Made by a program: the position numbers and the translations under genes. The notes beneath the pieces were generated by a model. The model had not been told where the DNA came from and did not search any database. It saw only the letters and a list, made by a program, of their open reading frames with translations. Below are positions 9,027 through 17,368 of a stretch of DNA of 49,901 nt, in pieces. The stretch is from Chlorobiota bacterium. GTDB taxonomy: Bacteria > Bacteroidota > Bacteroidia > Bacteroidales > F082. Each line of letters starts with the position of its first letter. Position 1 is the first letter of the stretch. The stretch is taken from NCBI GenBank assembly GCA_030596395.1, contig JAUVKF010000016.1, positions 1 through 49,901 on the forward strand. The letters run 5' to 3'.

Positions 9027-9036
9027 AATACGGGTC
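9027..9036 (-). repeat. 10-bp inverted repeat, right copy (IS110 element)
   Basis: AATACGGGTC lies 44 bp after the transposase stop and is the reverse complement of 7882-7891. The short sequence ATAGAAT just overlapping it (9023-9029) also recurs at 7926-7932 inside the second predicted stem-loop. Confidence 0.75.
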
Positions 9037-9131
9037 GAAATATCTTTCGGAGATCACAAATTTCAAACTGCTGAGAGCTAAAGCCTGCCAAACTCTGCTC
9101 AGGCGGATCCATTCAATGGATTTGGATTTGG

Positions 9132-9650
9132 TCAAATCCTTCGAACTATCTTGTTCAAAGGTTTCCTGATCTTGTTCCCCCGTTTTTTGAATCCTTCATG
9201 CTGATAACCTAAAGGTGTAATACAAAAAATCACTTCATCTTCTTTTAAACCAATGGTATTCGCCAGTTTTTCATAGTCATAAGCAATAATCCAGCAGGTG
9301 CCCACACCTTCGTTTTCGGCAGCTAAAATAATATGATCCATGGCGATAGCCAGGTCGGTTTCGATGGAGTTGAAACCATCATAACCCCTAACCCACGATT
9401 TGGATTTATCACCAACTATTACCAGGATATGCGGAGCCTGCTTAAACCAATCTTTATGGTAACACATTCCCACCTCTTTTAGTTTTTCTGGAGATGAAAC
9501 CAAGACAAAAGTCCATGGCTGGCGGTTTGCAGCTGAAGGAGCCAGACGTCCGGCTTCTAATATCCGGTTTAAAACATCATCACTTACAGGATTTGAAAGA
9601 TCGTAATCGCGGATGCTTTCACGTTTTGATATAAGTTCGTAGAAATCCAT
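9132..9650 (-). CDS. Nitroreductase-family FMN-dependent oxidoreductase
   Basis: A 172-residue flavoprotein of the nitroreductase fold. The start MDFYELISKRESIRDYD carries the S-R-x-x phosphate-binding motif for FMN; RLAPSAANRQPWTFVLV is the classic second FMN-binding motif; a long central helix (AIAMDHIILAAENEGVGTCWI) and the GY motif near the end (CITPLGYQ) complete the fold. It probably reduces quinones, nitro compounds or a similar acceptor with NAD(P)H; the substrate cannot be inferred. It points away from arsR, so the two may share regulatory DNA. A small palindrome (9124-9139) overlaps its stop. Confidence 0.92.
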   Translation of the reverse strand: MDFYELISKRESIRDYDLSNPVSDDVLNRILEAGRLAPSAANRQPWTFVLVSSPEKLKEVGMCYHKDWFKQAPHILVIVGDKSKSWVRGYDGFNSIETDLAIAMDHIILAAENEGVGTCWIIAYDYEKLANTIGLKEDEVIFCITPLGYQHEGFKKRGNKIRKPLNKIVRRI

Positions 9651-9759
9651 CTGTAAATTATTTGAAACAAATTTAATTAATATGCTCCGTTTGCTTATTT
9701 AAAAAATCGATTTTATCAAAATAGATTAACATCTTCTTTTAATATTCAAGACTATGACG

Positions 9760-9780
9760 TATGTTTGCGACATAAAACAT
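9760..9780 (+). promoter_or_regulatory. arsR promoter with possible ArsR operator
   Basis: TATGTTTG (9760-9767) matches the TAxxTTTG -7 box, 20 bp before the arsR start. An inverted repeat ATGTTT/AAACAT (9761-9766 and 9775-9780) overlaps it. A repressor bound there would block initiation, so this is a plausible autoregulatory operator. Confidence 0.45.
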
Positions 9781-9787
9781 ATATCTC

Positions 9788-10108
9788 ATGATTAAGAGTG
9801 ATCATTTCGACAATGAACTTCAGGAGCTGGCACAATATGCAAAGGTATTTTCTCATCCGGCCCGCCTGATGATATTGAAATACCTTGCAGAGAAAAAAGT
9901 ATGTATCTCCGGTGACATTACTGAAGAAATACCACTGAGCCGGACAACTGTTTCACAGCACCTGAAAGAATTAAAGAATGCCGGTTTAATACAGGGTACA
10001 ATAGACGGGTTAAAGGTGAACTACTGCCTTAATCCAGAGGCTATCAGCCAGTTGAAATCCGTACTGGATAAGTTTTTTAAAGAAATTGATTATCACAATT
10101 GTTGTTAA
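9788..10108 (+). CDS. arsR: ArsR/SmtB-family repressor
   Basis: A 106-residue winged-helix regulator. FSHPARLMILKYL (about 21-33) is the family entry helix, the recognition helix is SRTTVSQHLKELK (about 51-63), followed by the wing. It lacks the ELCVCDL arsenic box of E. coli-type ArsR. Candidate thiolate ligands are C39 (KVCIS) and the C-terminal C105-C106, a different arrangement often seen in Bacteroidota. As the first gene of the arsenic island it is expected to leave DNA when As(III) binds. The arsC start lies 2 bp after its stop. Confidence 0.9.
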   Translation: MIKSDHFDNELQELAQYAKVFSHPARLMILKYLAEKKVCISGDITEEIPLSRTTVSQHLKELKNAGLIQGTIDGLKVNYCLNPEAISQLKSVLDKFFKEIDYHNCC

Positions 10109-10110
10109 CT

Positions 10111-10542
10111 ATGATGAAGAAAAGAATACTGATCCTATGCACAGGCAATAGTTGTCGCAGCCAAATGGCAGAAGGGTTCCTGAAATTTTTCAATCCAAAA
10201 CTGGAAGTTTACTCAGCTGGCACCTCTCCTTCTGACCAGATTCATCCAAAGGCTGTCCAGGTGATGAATGAAATAGGAATTGATATAAGTGATGGATTTC
10301 CACAGCATGTGGATGAATTTACTGATATGGATTTAGATTATGTGATTACTGTTTGTGGAGGTGCAAAAGAAAGTTGCCCTGCATTTACAGGAAATGTAAA
10401 ACAAAGGATTCATCTTGGTTTCGACGACCCTGCCGAAGCAACTGGGACGGAAGCAGAAATTTTAACCGTATTCAGAAGAGTAAGAAATGAAATTAAAAAT
10501 GATTTCGGTGAATTTTATAGGAATAAATTTTCAATTATTTAA
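10111..10542 (+). CDS. arsC: Thioredoxin-coupled arsenate reductase (LMW-PTP fold)
   Basis: Reduces arsenate to arsenite. From ATG 10111 the protein has 143 residues and every catalytic residue sits at the number known for the S. aureus enzyme: C10 and R16 in the CTGNSCR phosphate loop, C82 and C89 of the redox relay (VCGGAKESC), and D105 in FDDP. That fit supports thioredoxin-type ArsC, not a tyrosine phosphatase. A TTG at 10099 would add four residues and break the numbering, so I reject it. It lies 2 bp after arsR and is almost certainly cotranscribed. Confidence 0.93.
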   Translation: MMKKRILILCTGNSCRSQMAEGFLKFFNPKLEVYSAGTSPSDQIHPKAVQVMNEIGIDISDGFPQHVDEFTDMDLDYVITVCGGAKESCPAFTGNVKQRIHLGFDDPAEATGTEAEILTVFRRVRNEIKNDFGEFYRNKFSII

Positions 10543-10562
10543 CCAGTATTCCACGTACATCA

Positions 10563-10587
10563 TACGAATTATTCGTGCATTAGTGGC
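10563..10587 (+). repeat. 25-bp repeat upstream of the GxxExxY gene
   Basis: Positions 10563-10587 match 11012-11036 with two mismatches. The repeat includes the palindrome ACGAATTATTCGT and ends GTGGC. The two copies bracket the GxxExxY gene as direct repeats. Confidence 0.85.
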
Positions 10588-10603
10588 TTAATAAAAAAAT
10601 AAC

Positions 10604-10978
10604 ATGACTGATATCATATACAAAGAAGAAAGCTACCAGATCATCGGGAAATGCATGGAAGTACATAACAATCTCGGTCCTGGTTTTTTGGAAATCGTTT
10701 ATAAAGATGCGTTGGAGTACAAATTTCAAAAGGCAGGTATCCCTTATTCACGTGAAGAGGAATATGAAGTGAATTACAAAGACATCATCTTGCCACATAA
10801 GTTCTATGCAGATTTTGTTGTGTTCGATAAAATTATCCTTGAGGTCAAGGGAATAAGCGGAATTGCCAAAGAACATATTGCCCAAACCATCAATTACCTG
10901 AAAGTATCAGGAGATAAGCTTGGTCTGTTAGTAAACTTTGGAGAGTTAAAATTGAAATATAAAAGACTTGTTCTTTAA
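10604..10978 (+). CDS. GxxExxY-family PD-(D/E)XK-like protein
   Basis: A 124-residue protein with the naming motif at G27-E30-Y33 (GFLEIVY). Nuclease-like residues follow in order: D70 (FYADFVV), then E80 and K82 (ILEVKG), which together with E30 reproduce a PD-(D/E)XK site. The C-terminal LGLLVNFGE-LKYKR segment is typical. The family is widespread and patchy in Bacteroidota, often in several copies; the biological role is not established. It interrupts the arsenic operon between arsC and arsM and is bracketed by near-identical repeats, so it probably arrived as a unit. A second family member is cut by the left window edge. Confidence 0.88.
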   Translation: MTDIIYKEESYQIIGKCMEVHNNLGPGFLEIVYKDALEYKFQKAGIPYSREEEYEVNYKDIILPHKFYADFVVFDKIILEVKGISGIAKEHIAQTINYLKVSGDKLGLLVNFGELKLKYKRLVL

Positions 10979-10990
10979 TACTATAAATAA

Positions 10991-11036
10991 GCCACGAATG
11001 CACTAATGGAATACGAATAATTCGTGCATTCGTGGC
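10991..11036. repeat. Palindromic repeat downstream of the GxxExxY gene
   Basis: GCCACGAATGCAC (10991-11003) and GTGCATTCGTGGC (11024-11036) are perfect 13-bp inverted repeats. A smaller palindrome ACGAATAATTCGT (11013-11025) lies between. The right 25 bp repeat the upstream copy at 10563-10587. Confidence 0.9.
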
Positions 11037-11052
11037 AAATAAATATTAAAAT

Positions 11053-11862
11053 ATGAAAACGCGAGAAAAAAACATCAAAGACATCGTTAAATCAAAGTAT
11101 AACCTCATTGCTGATCAATCAAAAGAACACAATCAAAAGAGCTGTTGCGGTGGAACCGAAAGTTGTGTGGAAATCGATTACAGCATCTTTGGCGATGACT
11201 ATTCAAACATTAAAGGCTATAACCCTGATGCCGACCTGGGACTGGGTTGCGGACTACCCACCGAATATGCGAATATCTCTGCCGGAGAAACGGTTCTCGA
11301 CCTGGGTTCGGGTGCCGGTAACGATTGTTTTGTGGCCCGCTCAATTGTTGGCGAATCGGGCAAAGTAATCGGTTTAGACTTTGCCACCAACATGCTCAAA
11401 AAAGCCCGGCAAAATGCTGAAAATCTTGGATATAAAAATATTGAATTCATCAAAGGCGATATTGAGGAAATGCCAATTGAAGACAATACAATCGACACAC
11501 TAATCAGCAATTGCGTTTTAAACCTTGTTCCCGATAAAGAGCTGGCATTCTCTCAAATATATCACATATTAAAACCTTCAGGCCACTTCTGTGTATCTGA
11601 TGTGGTTATTACCGGTGAGTTACCCGATCTGCTATTAAAAGATGCTGAAATGTATGTAGGATGCGTTGCCGGAGCCATAAAAAAAGAGGAATATCTTGAG
11701 ATTGTTCAAAAGTCAGGTTTCAAAAACATCAAAGTAAAAAAAGAAAAAAAGATCACCATTCCTGACCATATTCTTACAAACTTTTTAACTGATGAAGAAC
11801 TGGCTGAATTCAAATCTGGTGAAACAGGAATCTTCAGCATTACTGTATATGCCGAAAAATAA
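11053..11862 (+). CDS. arsM: Arsenite S-adenosylmethionine methyltransferase
   Basis: Methylates As(III) to mono-, di- and trimethyl forms. The 269-residue protein has the N-terminal vicinal cysteines C31-C32 (SCCGG), the conserved [11 protein letters not shown] motif, the SAM-binding loop [10 protein letters not shown] (about 82-91), the acidic GLD of motif II, the [10 protein letters not shown] segment and the late cysteine in MYVGCVAGA. Cysteines in these three regions bind arsenic in characterised ArsM enzymes. Its TAA stop and the next gene's ATG share one base at 11862, so it is translationally coupled to acr3. It is separated from arsC by the inserted GxxExxY unit. Confidence 0.95.
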   Translation: MKTREKNIKDIVKSKYNLIADQSKEHNQKSCCGGTESCVEIDYSIFGDDYSNIKGYNPDADLGLGCGLPTEYANISAGETVLDLGSGAGNDCFVARSIVGESGKVIGLDFATNMLKKARQNAENLGYKNIEFIKGDIEEMPIEDNTIDTLISNCVLNLVPDKELAFSQIYHILKPSGHFCVSDVVITGELPDLLLKDAEMYVGCVAGAIKKEEYLEIVQKSGFKNIKVKKEKKITIPDHILTNFLTDEELAEFKSGETGIFSITVYAEK

Positions 11863-12916
11863 TGGAGAAACTCACAAAAAGGCTCTCATTTCTCGATCGC
11901 TATCTTATACTCTGGATATTCCTGGCCATGTTCATTGGTGTTGGATCCGGTTACCTGTTTCCTGATATTGCCGGGTTTTGGGATCAATTCAGTGCAGGGA
12001 CAACCAACATCCCAATCGCTATCGGCCTCATTATTATGATGTACCCACCGCTGGCAAAAGTGAAATACGAAGAACTGGGTGATGTCTTCAGAAACTGGAA
12101 AATACTCTTGCTTTCTTTGTTTCAAAACTGGTTTATTGGCCCGCTGCTAATGTTTTTCCTGGCTATATTATTCCTGGGCGACTACCCGCATTACATGACC
12201 GGCCTTATCCTCATTGGTCTTGCCCGATGCATTGCGATGGTCATAGTATGGAATGAACTAGCAAAAGGTGACACGGAATACGCTGCTGGTTTAGTAGCGT
12301 TCAACAGCATTTTCCAGGTATTGTTCTTCTCGGTTTATGCCTATGTATTTATCACAATTATGCCGGGTTGGTTTGGCATGGAATCCTACGAAGTGAACAT
12401 AACGATGGCGGAAATTGCTAAAAGTGTATTTATTTATCTGGGCATTCCTTTCCTTACCGGGATGATCACGCGATTTACTTTGATCAGGATAAAAAGCAAA
12501 GAATGGTATTAATCTGAATTTATTCCTAAAATCAGTCCTTTAACTTTAATAACCCTGTTGTTCACCATCTTTGTGATGTTTTCGTTGAAAGGAGAGATCA
12601 TTGTTCAGCTTCCACTTGATGTTGTTCGTATAGCTATTCCGCTGATCCTTTATTTTGTGTTTATGTTCCTGGTTTCTTTCTTCATGGCCCGGCGCATTGG
12701 TGCGGGATATGAAAAACAACAAGCATCGTATTTACGGCAGCCAGCAACAATTTTGAATTAGCCATCGCGGTAGCAATTGCTGTATTTGGTATTAATTCGG
12801 GAGAAGCCTTTGCAGCTGTTATCGGCCCTTTGGTTGAGGTGCCGGTGCTTATTGCACTCGTCAATGTAGCTCTAAGGTTTCAGAAGAAGTATTTCACCAA
12901 AGAGGCAAATATTTAG
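11862..12916 (+). pseudogene. acr3: Arsenite efflux permease ACR3, broken by a stop and a frameshift
   Basis: The full reading gives about 351 residues, the usual ACR3 length, with ten expected membrane helices. Residues 1-216 read normally ([29 protein letters not shown] with the conserved Cys), then TAA at 12510-12512 interrupts. The same frame continues with [10 protein letters not shown] and MFSLKGEI up to about 12712. There one A seems missing from an A-run (GAAAAAC); restoring it gives [18 protein letters not shown], the conserved ACR3 motif, and the frame ends at TAG 12914-12916. Two separate lesions suggest true decay, although sequencing error in the homopolymer is possible. If real, As(III) export by this gene is lost. 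Confidence 0.88.
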
Positions 12917-12954
12917 TTGAAATTATCGAACTTTGACCACGAAACGTTCATGAG

Positions 12955-13263
12955 ATGATAAGCTCTTTAATCTGGGAATCGTTACTGATTTTTTTCTTCA
13001 ATATCCCTTTTGGGTACTGGCGGATCAACGTGAAAAAGTTATCACTGCAGTGGATACTGGCTGTGCATATCCCTGTACCCTTTATAATCGCATTACGAAT
13101 ATTTACTTCAGTCGGATTTGCCTGGTACACCTATGTTTTTATGGTTTCTGCTTTTTTTCTCGGGCAGCATATCGGGGGATCAATTCACAGCTATACTGAA
13201 CAAACCTGTTCAAAAACTTCTTCCTGCCTGATCATGGATTTATACCGATGTAAATGTTTGTAA
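12955..13263 (+). CDS. Small membrane protein of the arsenic island
   Basis: A 102-residue protein with three hydrophobic stretches at about residues 5-22, 30-50 and 55-75. I do not recognise a domain. The hydrophobic part looks conserved in style (IPFGYWRINVKK, HIPVPFIIALR), while the tail after FFLGQHIGG (SIHSYTEQTCSKTSSC and on) is polar and unlike a membrane protein end. The tail may reflect a frameshift near 13180, in keeping with decay of the neighbouring acr3. It starts 38 bp after acr3 and ends the island. Function unknown. Confidence 0.55.
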   Translation: MISSLIWESLLIFFFNIPFGYWRINVKKLSLQWILAVHIPVPFIIALRIFTSVGFAWYTYVFMVSAFFLGQHIGGSIHSYTEQTCSKTSSCLIMDLYRCKCL

Positions 13264-13307
13264 GAAACGGTTTATTGCGCAGAAAGTCAGTGTTTTTGCC
13301 TGCAACA

Positions 13308-13790
13308 CTAATCTTCAATAAAATTCCCATCATCATCAATAGGTTTATAGCCCTGGGATGTTAAGGTTCTTAATAACACCTTGCCCTCTTTTGAGTATTG
13401 GACATCAAAGCCTTCCCTTCCATTATCCATCCACACTTCATATCCCTTGTTTTCAGGGCTTTCAAACCTTGCGGTTATCATGATGTTGTAATTATAATAA
13501 TCAACTTCGATGCTTTTTACTACTGCCTCGGGTAATTCAGATTGATCAATCTTGGATTTTGTTATTTCCCAGTTTCCTTTATGATCGTACCAGGAAGTAT
13601 GCAGAACACCATCAAGTTTGTACATTACTCTCCACTCTTTTATCCTGTCGCCCTTACTGATCCATTTTGCATCAGTAGCTTGAGGCTGTTGTGCTTTAAA
13701 AGATTTTTTGACCTTTGACGGTGGTCTGGTTTGGGAGAAAACACTGAAAGCTATAAACAAAATAATTAAGATTGAGACTAGTTTTTTCAT
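13308..13790 (-). CDS. Secreted PepSY-like / BLIP-like domain protein
   Basis: A 160-residue exported protein with a signal peptide (residues 1-20, ending FSVFSQ). The mature part has the repeated PepSY-like layout common in Bacteroidota (putative beta-lactamase-inhibitor-like): a VKKSFKAQQPQATDAKW segment, an acidic-aromatic region ending LDGVLHTSWYDHKGNWEITK, then ELPEAVVKSIEVDYYNYNI and a C-terminal strand pair (GYEVWMDNGREGFDVQYSKE). It probably resides in the periplasm. The function of the family is not known. It converges on the arsenic island with a 44-bp gap. Confidence 0.75.
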   Translation of the reverse strand: MKKLVSILIILFIAFSVFSQTRPPSKVKKSFKAQQPQATDAKWISKGDRIKEWRVMYKLDGVLHTSWYDHKGNWEITKSKIDQSELPEAVVKSIEVDYYNYNIMITARFESPENKGYEVWMDNGREGFDVQYSKEGKVLLRTLTSQGYKPIDDDGNFIED

Positions 13791-14151
13791 AAAAATGATG
13801 GATTTATTTGGTTGTCAAAAGTAATGCAAACATCAATATGGTGCTAAAGGTAATTAGTCATATCAAAATACGTTTTCTTATATGCAACTGTAGATGAGGC
13901 TGTCTCATAAGTATTGGATTTTAATTTTTTTCACGCAGAGCCGCTAAGATCGCAGCGTTAATGTACTGAGTCTCAATTGTGTTTTCTCTGCGTACTCTGC
14001 GCCACTGCGTGAAATAGAACTTATGAGACAGCCTCAGTTTTTGAACTTACAATTGATCCTGATACAGGGAGTTTTTCTACCAGAAACTCAAATGATATTA
14101 TTACTTATTTTTGATTGCGGATCAATTGTAATTTCTGATTACCCATAATCG
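13791..14151. other. Gene-free stretch holding a MITE-like element
   Basis: Most of these 361 bp are the inverted-repeat element at 13895-14036. A small palindrome GAGTTT/AAACTC lies at about 14067-14087. No coding frame is supported. Confidence 0.6.
13895..14036. mobile_element. MITE-like element with 18-bp perfect terminal inverted repeats
   Basis: TGAGGCTGTCTCATAAGT (13895-13912) is repeated in perfect inverted form at 14019-14036. Inside lies a second, imperfect inverted pair: TTTCACGCAGAG (13929 on) against CTCTGCGCCACTGCGTGAAA (ending near 14014). No coding frame fits in the 142 bp. I see no target-site duplication. Termini of this kind suggest a non-autonomous derivative of an insertion sequence. 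Confidence 0.75.
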
Positions 14152-16272
14152 ATGAAGAAAAAGAAAAAGGCGACTCAATCTCACCAAACTCCACTCGAAA
14201 AAAAACAATTTAATATAGCCATACCTTTTTTCATCTATTGCCTTGCAATCATTCCGTTTTTCAACCTGAACTTTCTGATTGATCCTGCCCTCTCATCCAA
14301 ATTTACAGCGCTTTCAGCAGGACTATTGGTTTTAATTATAGTCTATGTAACAGTAATTATCAAAGCCAGGTCTTCGGTTGATTTATCGCCTTTTAAGCAG
14401 TTTATCTTCCCGATATTTCTTTTATATATTCTTATTTCAGGATTATCCCTTTTCAAAGCAGTAAATATTTCTGAAGCTGTTTTTGATTTAGTTAAGAACA
14501 TCGTATTTTTCACTTTCTTTCTTTTTTCAGCCCTTTTGCTGGCAAACAACAAGAATTTACCATTGCTAATCTCAAAAATAATTAGTGTATTTTCATTCCT
14601 AATTATTATAATTGGCCTGTTCCAGGTATTAAAAGTTGCAGCAGCCGGAGTACTCAACGACACAACCACAAAAGAAGTAACAGCTCTTTTCATGAACAAA
14701 AACCTATATTCCCAGATATTGTTCCTGGCTTTGCCTTTCAATATTTTCGGGCTATATATTTTAAAAAAAAGATGGAGGACTTTCTGTTCTGTTAACAGCC
14801 TGTTTACTATTGCATTAATCATTGTTTTAATAACCAGGTCAGTTTGGGTTGCACTTATTGTTTCAACTCTGATTGCTGCAACAGTTACTTACATTCTTCA
14901 CTTAAATGGGAATGATCTTTTTTATTCATTTCGCCACAAACTGATCAAACCTATCATTGCAACAGGATCTGTAATTGTGATTACAATACTTCTTTTGGCT
15001 ATAACAGGCAGTCTCACATCATCAGATGAAACAACGACTAATGATATAACTTCAAGCAAGAACCGGATCGCTCTCTGGGAAAGTTCATTAGAAATCTCTA
15101 GGAATAACCCTATTTCAGGTGTTGGGGGCGGAAACTGGAAAATCCAGATTCCAAATTACGGTGTTTACGATATTTTAAAAACACCTGGAAAAACACGGTT
15201 CCAGAGGCCACATAACGATTACCTGTGGATATTGGCCGAGTATGGAATATTCGGATTATTAGCTTACTTATCTGTCTTAGTTATCGGATTAATCTATCTG
15301 TTACGAATAATCTTTCTCACTCAAAAAAAAGAGGATAAAATATTTTATCTGCTCATGCTTTTCGGGTTTGTTGGTTACATAACTTTCTCTTTTTTCAGTT
15401 ACCCAAAAGAACGGACTGAGCACAATATTTACTTTTTCTTCATCCTGTCGTTGATCACCGTAAAACACCATCAACTGGCAGCAAAAAGCCCGAAAAGCAT
15501 CACCGCTAACAAACTGTTATCATTCACATTAGCTTTCGTTTTGATACTTTCAGGAACTACATTTGTGGGATTCAAAAAAATAAGCGGCGAAAGCCACGCT
15601 AAACTAGCCATTGATGCCTTGCATGCTGAGCGTTTTGAAACGACAGTTAGTGAAATTGAAAATAATTATTCGTGGTTTTACGGAATGGATCCAACAGCAA
15701 CGCCGGTGTTATGGTACAAAGGCCTGGCCAATTTCAGGAAAGGGAAAACAAAGGAGGCATTAAATAACTTTTTGGATGCGACCGAAATTAACCCTTATCA
15801 TAGCCATACCTTTAATAGTATCGGTATAATTTATGCTCAAGAAGGTGACTTTGATCGGGCAAAAAAATACTTTTTAAAATCTTTGGCGCTGCGTCCGTAT
15901 TCTACAGAAACAATTCTCAATATTTCAACAATTTACTTTCAGGATGGGGAACACAAAAAAGCACTAAATGAGTTAATAAGAATTGATCCTGAAACTGATC
16001 AAGACAGATATAAAATCAATATGGTTAAAGTCCTTGAATTTGAGATCAATCAACTGGCCGATTCAATCCATGAGCCAAAGCTTCATAATTATATATTAGA
16101 GGTTAAGAAGTCGAAACCAACAACATTGGAGATTTACAAGGCTTCTGTTAAAGAAGATCACTCATTTAAAGCACAATATTTACATAATATTGCTCAAGCA
16201 TTAATTAAAAACGATAGTACATTAACTGAAAAGCAGAAGGATCAATTAAACCAATACCTGATAAATAAATAA
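14152..16272 (+). CDS. O-antigen ligase/Wzy-like membrane protein with C-terminal TPR repeats
   Basis: A 706-residue inner-membrane protein. After a basic N-terminus (KKKKKATQ) there are about ten to twelve membrane helices up to residue 465. The Wzy_C-like periplasmic region carries GVGGGNWKIQIPNYG and RPHNDYLWILAEYGIFGLLAYL, the conserved RxxHNxxL pattern of O-antigen ligases and polymerases. Residues about 500-620 hold TPR units (WYKGLANFRKGKTKEALNNF, FNSIGIIYAQEGDFDRAKKY). It should join or polymerise lipid-linked glycans at the periplasmic face; the glycan is unknown. No polysaccharide genes flank it, so it may act on a genome-wide surface glycan, such as that used in T9SS glycosylation (inference). 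Confidence 0.85.
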   Translation: MKKKKKATQSHQTPLEKKQFNIAIPFFIYCLAIIPFFNLNFLIDPALSSKFTALSAGLLVLIIVYVTVIIKARSSVDLSPFKQFIFPIFLLYILISGLSLFKAVNISEAVFDLVKNIVFFTFFLFSALLLANNKNLPLLISKIISVFSFLIIIIGLFQVLKVAAAGVLNDTTTKEVTALFMNKNLYSQILFLALPFNIFGLYILKKRWRTFCSVNSLFTIALIIVLITRSVWVALIVSTLIAATVTYILHLNGNDLFYSFRHKLIKPIIATGSVIVITILLLAITGSLTSSDETTTNDITSSKNRIALWESSLEISRNNPISGVGGGNWKIQIPNYGVYDILKTPGKTRFQRPHNDYLWILAEYGIFGLLAYLSVLVIGLIYLLRIIFLTQKKEDKIFYLLMLFGFVGYITFSFFSYPKERTEHNIYFFFILSLITVKHHQLAAKSPKSITANKLLSFTLAFVLILSGTTFVGFKKISGESHAKLAIDALHAERFETTVSEIENNYSWFYGMDPTATPVLWYKGLANFRKGKTKEALNNFLDATEINPYHSHTFNSIGIIYAQEGDFDRAKKYFLKSLALRPYSTETILNISTIYFQDGEHKKALNELIRIDPETDQDRYKINMVKVLEFEINQLADSIHEPKLHNYILEVKKSKPTTLEIYKASVKEDHSFKAQYLHNIAQALIKNDSTLTEKQKDQLNQYLINK

Positions 16273-16283
16273 TCATACTTCAT

Positions 16284-16291
16284 TATTTTTG
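16284..16291 (+). promoter_or_regulatory. Possible -7 element for trmD
   Basis: TATTTTTG matches TAxxTTTG and lies 66 bp before trmD, after the O-antigen ligase stop. No -33 partner is clear. The leader contains ACCAGCA repeats. Confidence 0.3.
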
Positions 16292-16356
16292 CATCGTAAA
16301 CTGCACCAACCAGCAACCAGCAACCAGTAACATATAACATTTAACAACTAACAAAA

Positions 16357-17034
16357 ATGCGCATCGACATCATCACCATATTCCCTGAAATGTTTGAGGG
16401 ACCTTTTTCAGAATCGATAATAAAAAGGGCTCAGAATAAAGGATTAGTTGAGATAAACATTCACCAGCTCAGGGACTATACAACCGACAAACACAAAAAA
16501 GTTGACGACTATGTTTTTTCGGGCGCTGCCGGTATGGTAATGATGATTGAACCGGTTGCAAGATGTATCGATCATTTAAAATCAGAAAGGGATTATGATG
16601 AAGTAATTTACATGAGTCCTGATGGGGAAATCCTGGATCAGCCAATGGCGAACACCCTGTCACTAAAAGGGAACCTGATCATGCTGTGCGGGCATTACAA
16701 AGGCATTGACGAACGCATTCGTGAACATTATATTACAAAAGAGATTTCAATTGGCAATTATGTTTTGTCGGGAGGCGAGCTGGCTGCAGCAGTGCTGGTT
16801 GACAGCATAGTACGGTTAATACCCGGTGTACTGGGTGATGAAACATCAGCTTTGAGCGACTCATTTCAGGATGGATTGGTATCGCCGCCAGTCTATACAA
16901 GGCCTCGTGAGTTCAAAGGTTGGAAAGTACCTGATGTTCTGCTCTCGGGAAATGAAAAATTGATTGCAGACTGGAAGCTTGAACAAGCTATAAAACGTAC
17001 TAAAAAAAGAAGGCCAGGACTATTGGATGATTGA
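16357..17034 (+). CDS. trmD: tRNA (guanine-N1-)-methyltransferase
   Basis: Methylates G37 at N1 next to the anticodon, preventing +1 frameshifting. The 225-residue chain shows the SPOUT knot motifs: [15 protein letters not shown] at the start, [44 protein letters not shown] and the C-terminal DNA/tRNA contact [12 protein letters not shown]. Length is normal. In many bacteria trmD sits next to rplS, and here rplS follows on the same strand, but 372 bp of repeat-rich DNA now separates them. Confidence 0.97.
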   Translation: MRIDIITIFPEMFEGPFSESIIKRAQNKGLVEINIHQLRDYTTDKHKKVDDYVFSGAAGMVMMIEPVARCIDHLKSERDYDEVIYMSPDGEILDQPMANTLSLKGNLIMLCGHYKGIDERIREHYITKEISIGNYVLSGGELAAAVLVDSIVRLIPGVLGDETSALSDSFQDGLVSPPVYTRPREFKGWKVPDVLLSGNEKLIADWKLEQAIKRTKKRRPGLLDD

Positions 17035-17162
17035 TGAGGAGACCTAAGAAACAAGACCTTAGACCTAAGATATAAGAACAAAGAGCCAGGACCAGACCTT
17101 CCAGAGTTTGCAGAACCTGGAAGTGTCATGGATAGCCTGGAACTATCGAAGTCCGCAGTCTT

Positions 17163-17193
17163 CCCGCCTCCGCTGCGCTACGAACGGGCAGGC
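17163..17193 (+). repeat. 31-bp GC-rich dispersed repeat, copy 1
   Basis: Starts CCCGCCTCCGCTGCGCTACG and ends CGGGCAGGC. It differs at two positions from the reverse complement of 29976-30006. Base composition is far above that of the surroundings. Confidence 0.85.
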
Positions 17194-17233
17194 AGTCCTT
17201 AGTCTCCAGTCCCTATTCACAGCCTCCAGTATC

Positions 17234-17264
17234 CCCGCCTTCGCTCCGCTACGGTCGGGCAGGC
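17234..17264 (+). repeat. 31-bp GC-rich dispersed repeat, copy 2
   Basis: Starts CCCGCCTTCGCTCCGCTACG and ends CGGGCAGGC. It differs at two positions from the reverse complement of 29976-30006. Confidence 0.85.
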
Positions 17265-17338
17265 AGCATCCAGCATCCACCATATCCACTTACTAACATC
17301 CATGTGTAAATAACCCACAAAAGATTTTCAAAGTTTTA

Positions 17339-17368
17339 TTTGCAATTATGGAAATAGCTGTATATTTG
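17339..17368 (+). promoter_or_regulatory. rplS promoter
   Basis: TTTG at 17339-17342 and TATATTTG at 17361-17368, with 18 bp between, approximate the Bacteroidota -33/-7 consensus. The start codon follows 38 bp later. Confidence 0.65.
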
